Assembly (NCBI GenBank): GCA_963932465.1
Contig: OZ010786.1
Coordinates: 540,767,073-540,831,072, forward strand
Source of the DNA: Maratus speciosus
Taxonomy: Eukaryota; Arthropoda; Arachnida; Araneae; Salticidae
DNA: 64,000 nt
Direction: 5' to 3'
The stretch's first letter is position 1. Each line of letters starts with the position of its first letter. The notes under the pieces were generated by a model. The model did no database searches and had not been told where the DNA came from. It was given only the letters and a program-made list of their open reading frames with translations. This document shows, one piece after another, positions 46,644 to 55,935 of this stretch. The translations under genes were made by a program, and so were the position numbers.

Positions 46644-46689
46644 TGCGCCTGACGAAGAAAGACTCAGATCTTTCGAAAGGCCTAGCGCA
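46644..46689 (+). ncRNA. Hammerhead-ribozyme-like motif, left pseudo-LTR
   Basis: The sequence is identical in layout to the inverted copy: TGCGC, CTGACGA, stem II (GAAAGA/TCTTTC), GAAA, then GGCCTA and GCGCA. The predicted cleavage is after A46684. With the matching motif in the full copy (after A49783) a transcript could be cut into a 3,099-nt unit. The extra A next to the core and the palindromic stem III are as described for the inverted copy. This is the best preserved direct-orientation copy of the motif. Confidence 0.6.
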
Positions 46690-46762
46690 TTTACAAATTT
46701 TTGATGGTGTTTCAAGAAGATTGTTTGTTCTTAGTCATTCACACCAGTTTTAATTTATTTTC

Positions 46763-47102
46763 TTTGATTGTGCTCCTTCTGGCATTTCAACATTTTATTC
46801 TTTTCCAACCGTTCCCTTTTGTATGTAAGTACTTTTTTGCATTGTTTTAGCTCTTTATTTATCTTATTGATTAATTTATTTGCTTATTTATTTTTATGTC
46901 TTTTCATAGTTTAATATTCTATATCTGTATGTTGTTTATTCTTTATTTATCTTATTGATTAATTTATTATGTCTTATTTATAGTTTAGTATTGTATATTT
47001 GCATATTTTTTCATTGATAATTTATTTGCTAATTTATTTTGTATGTCTTATTTATAGTTTAGTATTCTACATTTGTACTTTGTTTATTTTTGGATTGCTA
47101 TT
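46763..47102 (+). other. 5' untranslated region of the full-length PLE copy
   Basis: It follows directly after the 3' end of the truncated direct copy. It is T-rich with three repeats of a TTATCTTATTGATTAATTTAT-type phrase (~46860, ~46945, ~47020). It has no frame. The upstream truncated copy would supply any promoter, as pseudo-LTRs are thought to do in Penelope elements. Confidence 0.6.
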
Positions 47103-49436
47103 ATGTTTACTGCTCAATTTAACAGATTTACTAAACTCAGACGTAAGCGTGTGAAATTTCTTAACCACTTAAATTTTCTTCAAAATTGCAAGAAAAATAA
47201 TGTTATTCCCAATTTTATTCAACTTAATTGTTCTGTTAGTAGCTCTGTTAGAGTTTCAAAAGCTATGGTTCGTTCACATTTTATTATTGTAAGAGCCTGT
47301 ATTCAAGATGTTCGGCATACTCTCTCCAAAATTGTAGAAGAGCTTTATGACCTTCATTTGTTCCTCAGTAAAAATCTTGACAATTTCTGTAATATTGAAA
47401 ATAAAGGTTGGTCTTCTCTACTTACTTTCAAAACTGCTCATCAAAATAAGCTTGATAAAAAGTTTTCTTCGTTGTGCAATAAGCAAAATAAGTCTCAATT
47501 CTCATATAAGAACCTATCAAATGAGAACTGCATCGTTAATCTCTCCTCTCACATGTTAACTCCTGAGCAAAAAAGCATTTTAGATCTTGGTTTAAATTTT
47601 TCTCAGTCATGCAAACCTTCTCTCACTAAATTGATTGCTCCTATTGAGTCTTCCTTTAAACATAGTAAAGTCACTCCTTTTCAAAAAGAAACTCTTCGTC
47701 ACATCCTTGCTGATACTATTTCTTCTAATAATTCAAAATTTAAACCTAATCTTTCTCGTTCTCAAAATATCGCTCTGAATGAGCTTAAGTCCAATGATAA
47801 TCTTATTATTACTAAAGCTGATAAAGGGGGTCAAATTGTTCTTATGGATAAAAAAGATTATTCTGATAAAGTCTATGCTCTCTTATCTGTAGGTCCTTAT
47901 GTTGAAGTTAAAAAAGATCCTACTAATTCGCATCTTTCCACTCTCAAAAAAGCTGTTAAGAATTCTGTTATTTTAAATGACAATACTAAATATAGTGTTA
48001 TTCCTTCTTCAGCCATTTGTGCTCGTTTTTATGCTTTGCCTAAAGTTCATAAAACCAATGTCCCCCTTAAGACCTATCGTCTCTAATATTGGTACTGTTA
48101 CTTATCCTCTTGCCAAATTTTTAACATCCATTTTTTCTCCGTTATGCATTTCTAATACTCATACGATAAAAAATTCTTATGATTTTGTTAGTAAATTAAA
48201 AAATATTAACCCATCCAATTGTTCTATGCTTTCTCTTGATGTCAAATCTTTATTTACGAATGTTCCAATTGAAGGCGCTCTTTCTTGCTTGGAAAAAAGG
48301 TTACGTGAATTTCATTTCTCTGATATTGAAGTCCAAGATTTTGTTAATTTAACCAAAATTTGCATCACTCAAACTACTTTTGAATTTGATAATAAATTTT
48401 TCAAACAATCAGATGGCTTAAGTATGGGTAATCCTTTATCTCCAATTCTTTGTGATATTTATATGCATTATTTTGAGGAAAAATTATTAAATCTGGTTAA
48501 TTTTAAATGTTGGATGCGTTATGTCGACGATACTTTTGTTTTAGTTGATAATCCTTTTGATATATCTACCATTCTTCATACTGTCAATTCTATCGACCCA
48601 CATATTCAGTTTACTTTTGAATTAGAAAATTGTCATAAACTTCCTTTCCTTGATGTTTTAGTTACCAAATGCGATTCTTCTTTCAAAACTTGTGTTTATA
48701 GAAAACCTTTTTCTGTTTCTAACCCACCTCATGCTCTCTCAAATCATCCTGTCAACCAAAAAATCGGTGTTTTTTACACGTATGTAAATCGTGCTCTCAA
48801 AATTTGTTCCGATTCTGTATCCCTTAAGGAAGAGCTTAATTACTTAAAAACCGTTGCTGTCAAAAGAGGTTTTAATCCTTCTGTTATCAATAATGCTGTG
48901 AAGAAATTCAATAGACCATCTAATAGTTCTACTCTTTCCAAATCTGTCAAAAGCAAACCTGATAATTTGGTTGTCCTCCCCTTTTATCCTCCTTTATGTT
49001 TCAAGTTAGCTAAAGTTTTACGGCGTTTCAATTTTAACATTATCTTTAAACCTGTCAATCAATTCAAATTCCCCTCCACTAAATCTCCTGTTCCTGATCT
49101 TCGTAAATGGGGAATTTATAAAGTTCCTTGTAATGGTTGTGATTTATCTTATATTGGTCAAACTAAAAGGAATCTCGAAATCCGCTTAAAAGAACACTCG
49201 CGTTATGTAATCAATCAAGAATTTTCTAAATCTTCTATTGCCAAGCACTCTTGGGATTCCGGCCATAGTTTTAATTTTCAAAATGCTAAAATTATCTCTA
49301 ATGCCAATAGTATCTCTGAATTGGACTTTCTTGAAAATTTAGCTATTTATCTTAATCGTGATGTTATTGTTAATGATAAATCTGTTCCACAATGCTCTCT
49401 GCAGCTTGGAAAAACCTTTTCAGTACTACCATTTAA
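47103..49436 (+). pseudogene. Full-length PLE ORF (RT plus GIY-YIG) with two frameshifts
   Basis: The likely start is the Met at 47103 (MFTAQFNRF); an in-frame Met at 47073 is also open. Domains in order are a basic N-terminal region with Lys/Arg-rich segments, the ADKGG block (Asp codon 47820, residue ~240), LPKVHK (~312), LRPIVSNIG, motif A LSLDVKSLF (Asp 48238), motif B LSMGNPLSP, motif C YVDD (48520-48531), LPFLDVLV, then GIY (49111) with CNGC, YIG (49150) and the nuclease Glu (49333). The product would copy its RNA at a nick made by its own nuclease. A fifth C at 48062-48066 (four in the inverted copy) shifts the frame before the RT core. One A missing near 49384 (TCTGTTCC versus TCTGATTCC) replaces the last 16 residues. 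It therefore is not functional as it stands. Total length, near 780 codons, is normal for the group. Confidence 0.92.
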
Positions 49437-49742
49437 TTTATTTTTGTATTATTATTAGTCTGTTTTTTTTTGTTTAAATACATATTATTCATTTATTTAT
49501 TCATTTTAATTTCATGTGTTCCCATATCGGATTATATGTATTTTTCCCCCTCCCATTTTTTGCCCCTCCTACTTTGTGTTCTTTTGTTTTGATTATTCTC
49601 TTCTGTGATAGGCTGTTGTCTTTTACTTTCCTATTGGCTGTTGATTTCTAACTTCCTATTGGCTGTTTCTTCAGCTTGTTTCCTTTCCCTTGTCTCTCAT
49701 TTCAGTCTTGCCTCTGCTTTCATAGTAGAAGGACGTCTTTTT

Positions 49743-49788
49743 TGCGCCTGACGAAGAAAGACTCAGATCTTTCGAAACGCCTAGCGCA
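49743..49788 (+). ncRNA. Hammerhead-ribozyme-like motif, full-length PLE copy
   Basis: The layout is the same as at 46644-46689, with one change: after GAAA the sequence is CGCCTA rather than GGCCTA. This breaks the palindromic stem III (ACGCCT instead of AGGCCT). If stem III acts between two molecules, this copy should pair less well. Stems I and II are unchanged. Confidence 0.55.
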
Positions 49789-49830
49789 TTTACAAATTTT
49801 TGATGGTGTTTCAAGAAGATTGTTTGTTCT

Positions 49831-49842
49831 AAGTTCTATATA
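49831..49842. repeat. Right target-site duplication of the PLE
   Basis: AAGTTCTATATA, identical to 43284-43295. The host sequence of copy A resumes here (TTCCGAACGAATGAACC). Confidence 0.93.
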
Positions 49843-50048
49843 TTCCGAACGAATGAACCAAATTTAACCAAAAACTATACAGCTAAATCCGGGGATTTCA
49901 CCAACATGCATCCTTAATTTTAAGATAATCGGATGCTTTTTACGGCAGTTATCGCGGAACAGACAGACAGAATAACGGAAACCAAAACTTTTCGTGTCTC
50001 CACATTAAGCCTTCACTGACGTTTCGGCAATAAATTTATGAATATTTA

Positions 50049-51718
50049 CTAGTAAATCTGCAGATCAGGAGCCTCAACGTCAGCTCTGCAAGTCATTGTT
50101 TTTAGACACACCTTGGTAATATTCAGTTTCCTGCAAACCGCAATTTAAAGTTTTCAAATTATGTAATTATTTATAAGAATAAAAAATACGAAATTTTCAG
50201 ACATTAGAAGCATTAAATCAAAAACGTTATGGAAAGATATTTCGAAATTTTCATGAGCTGTTAATTCTGGTATATTTTTTAAATAATAAAGTAGATTTCT
50301 TCAGGGGTGCTCCGCCCCCCTGAACCCCCCGTGGTCTTATTAATTTACATATGTAACTTTTTATTGATTGCGCTAATGGTTAGCGCAAATCTTAGATTTC
50401 TTTTTACATTTCCGAGCCTTATTTTTCAATACTGGTAACACAGAAAATGATTTACATTGACGCAATTATATTAAACGTTTAGGTTTTATGAATGAAAATG
50501 TAATTTCCTTTAAAAATAAAATAATTTTCATTCATATTTTCTGAAATGAGGCGGCATTAAGAAGTAACACCCGTCAAAAAACATTTTTTCAGGCAATCTA
50601 GTTAATGCTTGGTTTTTAAGGATGAAAATATTTATTTCCCGATACAAGGACGTCATTTTCGACAGCGATAATTTTGCGGTGCATAATTTTGATATTTACT
50701 ATATATTTGCTCGTCAATTTTTTTTTTTCCTCATTGGAATTTTCGATTAAGAATTAACATTTCTGTTAGCTGTGTGCAGACGATAAACCATGAGATATTA
50801 GTAACATTTTTTTTTTAATAATAAGAATTAATATCATAACACAAGACCCTTTTATTTCAACCTCAAAGCGTATTCGTTTTATTTTTGATGTATGAGATCA
50901 AATTCACCTTCTTTTCGTATTTTCACTTTATTTCTAATATGAAGGCGTATTCATGTCTATTTTTTATTTCATTTTCCTCTCGCACATAAAAATCTTTCAA
51001 ATCAAAATTAACTGTTTAGGATAAATTTTTATTCCGGGATTGAATTTTCGTGGCAACGGCAAAAAAAAGAAAAATGATTGTTAAATTTCATAGCAAAATG
51101 TCGATTTATTCCTTATGAAAATAATGAACTTTTTAATTTAAAAAAAAATATTTGAACAAAATAAATAGAACATAGTCTTTCTTTATTTTTGTGGTAAATT
51201 CCATCTATATGTAAAGACACAAAGGCATTAATTCGTCCCTTTTGACTTTGATTTAACTTCAAACAATTACACATACTTTCACATTTACGATATTTTTAGG
51301 TGTAGTTCGCTGCTAGGTAACAGTTAAAAGATAATAAAAACAATTAAATATGTGCTTAAAAAGAAAATTTATATTTAAAAAAATATTTTATATTATTGAA
51401 ACACATATATAAAAACCCTCCATAAAAATTATACACCGAATTTAAAAACTCTGACAAATGTATACACAAAATTTCAAACTACAATGAATAATGTATGGTT
51501 CTAATTAGGAAATTTCATCATCCTTAATTTAGCATTTAAATCCTTTAATCATATGAGCCATTTCTTTTCAACAAATAAAAATGGAAAAATCGTCTGAATT
51601 GCTATAGGAAAGAATTAAGTCACAAAATAAAATGTTCTATATATTCCGAACGAATGAACCAAATTTAACCAAAAACTATACAGCTAAATCCGGGGATTTC
51701 ACCAACATGCATCCTTAA
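50049..51718 (-). mobile_element. Helentron-like copy B, 3' part
   Basis: The 3' terminus is CTAG at 50049-50052, followed on the minus strand by T. The copy runs to CATCCTTAA at 51718, where copies C and D interrupt it. Its remaining 5' end is at 55764-55908. It is very similar to copy A and carries the empty PLE site at 51632-51643. The GC-rich hairpin has loop TCC, the reverse complement of copy A's GGA. No coding frame. Confidence 0.88.
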
Positions 51719-52898
51719 TTGCCGAAACGTCAGTGAAGGCTTACTGTGGAGACACGAAAAGTTTTGGTTTCTGTTAGTCTGTCTGTCTGTTCCGCGATAA
51801 CTGCCGCAAAAAGCATCCGATCGGCTTGAAATTCACAGGGCATGTTGATGCGGTACCCGGACTTAGCTGTATAGTTTTTGGTTAAATTTGGTTCATTCGT
51901 TCGGGAAATATGGAACATTTTATTTTGCTCTATAATGCTTTTCAATGGCAAGTCAGACGATTTTCAGATTTTCATTTGTTGAAAGAAATGGCTCATATGA
52001 AAAATGGATTTAAATGGTAAAATTTTTATGCTGAAATTTTTAAATAACATTATTAAATTATTCCAATAAATTATGTCAATATATTTGCGAGATTTTTTCA
52101 ATTAGATTTATAATATTGGGGGGAATTTTATGCATGTTTTCCAATAATATAAAGGATTTTGTTTTATCAAATTGACATAATGCATATTTCATTTTTTTCC
52201 TTTTCTTTCTCTGTTGCCTAGCAACATATTTGGTCCTAATAATACTAGTATAATTGCGTGTATAATGCTTGAGTAAAGTCAACGTCAAAACAGATGAATT
52301 AATGCATTTGTATATTTGTTTATAGAAGGATTTTAGCCCAGAAATAAAAATAGGCAATGTTTCATTTATTTTATTTATTTTATTGAAATATTTTGCTTAA
52401 AAATACAAAAGTTCATTATTTTCATAGAGAATAACGTAACATTTTCCCATAACATTTACCAATATTTCTTTAATTGTTGCCAAGAAAATCAAAACCCGGA
52501 ATAATATTTTATTTTAAACAATTTTCAATTGAAATGTTTTGTCGTGAAACAGGAAAATGAAAATTAAATTAAGAATAGAAAAATTAATATGGCGGCATAT
52601 TAAAAATAAAAAGAAAACTCTCAAGTATTTCTTAATATAACAAGATGAAAAGTTTTGAGTAAGTACGCATAGCAGGTGAATTAGACGTCATTTATCGAAA
52701 ACAAAGATGCTGGAATAAAAAGATCTTGGCTAAAATAAAATTAACTATTATTCACGGAGGAAAGAGGTAGATGGAGATGCAGTATGCCGTAAAAACAGTT
52801 TGCAATACGATATGCGTTATCGCTCAGATTTAAATGCCCTCATTCGGCCCCAAAAAAACAAGCACGTGGAACAGGGACCAAATTCTTTGACTTCATCC

Positions 52899-52943
<45 letters not shown>

Positions 52944-53464
52944 CACATCGTTGTGTTGTGCCGAATGTAGCGGATTTTAGGGTTACATTTTTGGCGTCAC
53001 TTCAAGATTTATTGTCTGTGTACGGTTAACATGAATATTTTATTTTAAATTTAAATTTTATTCATTTATAAAAAAAACTTATGCTTATCCTTATAAATCA
53101 CAGCGTAAAAAAAATCTAAGATATACTATAACCATCCGCACAATCAATAAAAAATTACGAATGTAAATTTAAATAGACTACGGGGGGTTCAGGGGGGCAG
53201 AGCCCCCTGAAGAAATGCAATTTTTGATTTAAAAAGTTACCAGAATAAGTAGCTCATCAGAATTTCAGAACATCAATGTACAACCACTTGTTTAACACAT
53301 TTAATTTCTGAAACTTTACGAAGTATCTTGTATGCTCATAAATATTTATGTAATTTGAAAACTTTAAAAAGCGATTTGTAGGAAGTTGAATATTATGCAA
53401 TGAGTGTTAAAACACAATGACTTGCAAAGATGACGTTGAGGCTCCTGATCTGCAGATTTGCTAG
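51719..53464 (+). mobile_element. Helentron-like copy C
   Basis: Runs from TTGCCGAAACGTCAGTGAAG to GATTTGCTAG. Preceded by A of copy B and followed directly by copy D. It contains GTTAGTCTGTCTGTCTGTT near the 5' end, the subterminal TGACGTT near the 3' end, GTTGCCTAGCAAC at ~52213, and a poly-T at 52902-52940 that replaces ~110 bp present in D. Together with D it forms a subfamily that shares GGAGGAAAGAGGTAGATGGA (52756), which A, B and E lack. The 73- and 93-codon minus frames are not conserved in D. Confidence 0.88.
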
Positions 53465-55763
53465 TTGCCGAAACGTCAATGAAGGCTTACTGTGGAGACA
53501 CGAAAAGTTTTGATTTCCGTTTGTCTGTCTGTCTGTCTGTTCCGCGATAACTGCCGCAAAAAGTATCCGATCGGCTTGAAATTAATTGGGCATGTTGATG
53601 AGGTACTCGGACTTAGCTGTATAGTTTTTGGTTAAATTTGGTTCATTCGTTCGGGAAATATAGAACATTTTATTTTGCTCTGAAATGCTTGTCTATGGCA
53701 AGTCAGACGATTTTCAAATTTTCATTTGTTGAAAGAAATGGCTCATATAAAAAATGGATTTAAATGGTAAATTTTGGATGCTGAAATTTTTAAATAAGAT
53801 TATTAAATTATTCCAATTAGTTTGAAATTATGTCACTATATTTGCAAGATTTTTTAAATTAGGTTTATAATTTTTGGGGAAACTTTATGCATGTTTTCCA
53901 ATAATATAAAGCATTTTGTTTTATCAATTTGACATAATACATATTTCATTTTTTACCTTTTCTTTCATCAGTTGCCTAGCAACGAATTCGGTCTTAATAA
54001 TATTAGTATAAATGCGTCTATAATGTTTCAGTAAAGCCAACGTCAAAACGGATGAATTAATGCATTTGTATTTTTGCATATAGATGAATTTTAGCCCCAG
54101 AAATAAAAATAGGCAATATTTTATTTATTTTATTCAAATATTTTGCTTAAAAATACAAAAGTTCATTATTTTCATAGAGAATAATGTGACATTTTTTCAA
54201 AAATTTATCAATGTTTCTTTAATCGTTGCCAAGAAAATCAAAACCCTGAATAATATTTTCTCTTAAACAATTTTCAATTGAAAGATTTTGACGTGAACCG
54301 GGAAAATGAAAAAAAAATTAAGAATAAAAAAAATTAATATGGCGACATATTGGGAATAAAAAGAAAACTCTCAAGTATTTCCTAATATAACAAGATGAAA
54401 GGTTTTGAGTAAGTACGAATAGCAGATGAATTAGACGTCATTTATCAAAAAAAAAAAAAAAAAAAAAGATGTCGGAATAAAAAGACCTTGGCTAAAATAA
54501 AATGAACTATTATTTACGGAGGAAAGAGATAGATGGAGATGCAGTAGGCCGTAAAAACAGTTTGCAATATGATGTGCGTTATCGCCCAGATTTAAATGCC
54601 ATCATTTGGCCCAAACAAAACAAGCACGTGGAACAGGGACCGAATTCTTTGACTTCATCGGTGCATTTTTTCTGTAAAATGAAAATGATCTGCTTATATT
54701 TAAGCATTCTAAAGTAGCATTTCATCGTATTATGAATTAGAAACTGTATTACTAAAAATATTTTTCTTTTCTTTCTTTCTTTTTTTAAGCACGCCGTTGT
54801 GTTTCGGTCGAATGTAGCGGATTTTAAGGTTACATTTTTGGCGTCACTTCAAGATTTATTGTTTGCGTACGGTTAACATGAGGATTTTATTTTAAATTTT
54901 AAATTTATTAATTTATAAAAAAAAAAAAAACTTATGCTTATCCTTATAAATCACAGCGTAAAAAAAATCTATGATATACTATAACCATCCGCACAATCAA
55001 TAAAAAATTTCGAATGTAAACTTAAATAAAATACGGAGGGTTCAGGGGACACAGCCCCCCTGAAGAAATGCAATTTTTGATTTAAAAAGTTACCAGAATT
55101 AGCAGCTCATCAGAACTTCAGAACATCAGTGTATAACCACTTGTTTAACACATTTAATTTCTGAAACTTTACGAAGTATTTTGTATTCTTATAAATATTT
55201 ACAAAACGGACTGACTGATTTTAAAATTCAATAACTTCCAAACGGTGGCAGATATTAAAAAAAATTCTTGCAGGAGGGTTATGCATAAAGTCAAAAGTTT
55301 TATTACAGTGATTTTCGATTTTAGTTCGAATTACAAACAATAGATGGCGCTGTAAGCAATAGTCGCTAAATACAGGCTCGATTTTTGGTCCTTTCTGTTG
55401 TTCCATGCAGAAAAAGGAGATGGAAATGTATTATCCGGGCCACGAAGTAACAAAAATCGAGCCTGAATTTAGCCTCTATTGATCGCAGCGCCATCTATTG
55501 TTTGTAATTCGAACTAAAATCGAAAATCACTGTAAAAAAACTTTTGACTTTATGCATAACCCTCCTGCAAGAATTTTTTTAATATCTGTCACCGTTTGGA
55601 AGTTATTGAATTTTAAAATCAGTCAGTCCTTTTTGGGACACCCGGTATGTAATTTGAAAACTTTAAAATGCGATTTGTAGGAAGATGAATATTACGCAAT
55701 GAGTGTTAAAAAACAATGACTTGCAAAGATGACGTTGAGGCTCCTGATCTGCAGATTTACTAG
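53465..55763 (+). mobile_element. Helentron-like copy D (contains a MITE)
   Basis: It starts TTGCCGAAACGTCAATGAAG immediately after the CTAG of copy C and ends GATTTACTAG at 55763, followed by TTTT of copy B. A 444-bp family-1 MITE at 55202-55645 interrupts it; copy C shows the empty site (AATATTTATGTAATTTG at 53341). Without the MITE it is about 1.85 kb. The 71-codon frame at 54502-54717 is broken in C by the poly-T tract, so there is no support for a protein. Confidence 0.88.
55202..55645. mobile_element. TA-flanked foldback MITE, family 1, copy 3
   Basis: A 444-bp element inside copy D, flanked by TA at 55200-55201 and 55646-55647. The right end TTTTTGGGACACCCGG is intact. The left end has lost about ten bases and starts CAAAACGGACTGACTG. 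The arms carry CTTGCAGGAGGGTTATGCAT and ATAGATGGCGCT and their complements. Copy C proves the pre-insertion sequence. Confidence 0.92.
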
Positions 55764-55908
55764 TTTTAAGATAATCGGATGCTTTTTACGGCAGTTATCG
55801 CGGAACAGACAGACAGACTAACAGGCAGACAGACTAACAGACAGACAGACTAACGGAAACCAAAACTTTTCGTGTCTCCACAGTAAGCCTTCACTGACGT
55901 TTCGGCAA
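55764..55908 (-). mobile_element. Helentron-like copy B, 5' part
   Basis: It resumes with TTTTAAGATAATCGG, exactly the continuation of CATCCTTAA seen uninterrupted in copy A at 49909-49935. It ends with the complement of TTGCCGAAACGTCAGTGAAG at 55908; the next base (T) supplies the A preceding the element. The CAGA-type microsatellite is longer here (55806-55855) than in the other copies. Confidence 0.9.
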
Positions 55909-55935
55909 TTAATCTGTAAATATGTGGGCCAATAG

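Larger units (their letters stand above)
43296..49830. mobile_element. Composite Penelope-like element insertion
   Basis: Three PLE segments form one insertion bounded by 12-bp duplications. The first is an inverted 5'-truncated copy (43296-45549, minus). The second is a direct 5'-truncated copy (45550-46762). The third is a full-length copy (46763-49830). The second and third make the partial tandem arrangement (pseudo-LTRs) known for Penelope elements, and an inverted truncated fragment at the left side is also known from that group. The segments are almost identical, so this is recent and probably one event. EN+ PLEs insert by target-primed reverse transcription with a GIY-YIG nuclease. 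The full copy's 3' end stops 31 bp before that of the other two. Confidence 0.93.
41670..50030 (-). mobile_element. Helentron/Helitron-like copy A (interrupted by the PLE)
   Basis: Read on the minus strand, the element runs from TTGCCGAAACGTCAGTGAAG (ending at 50030, preceded by A) to CTGCAGATTTACTAG (41670, followed by T). The PLE insertion at 43296-49830 splits it. Without that and one 12-bp duplication it is about 1.8 kb. A TCTG/CAGA microsatellite lies near the 5' end (49960-49975), an AACGTCA/TGACGTT subterminal inverted pair near both ends, and a GC-rich hairpin at 41920-41944. No coding frame. A 45-base A run at 42674-42718 is absent from copies B and E. This copy belongs with B and E in one subfamily. 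Confidence 0.85.

Noticed and set aside
43296..49830. LTR retrotransposon or LINE
   Set aside because: The RT motifs combined with a C-terminal GIY-YIG domain, the inverted truncated copy and the tandem arrangement are those of Penelope-like elements; there is no gag, integrase or AP-type endonuclease.
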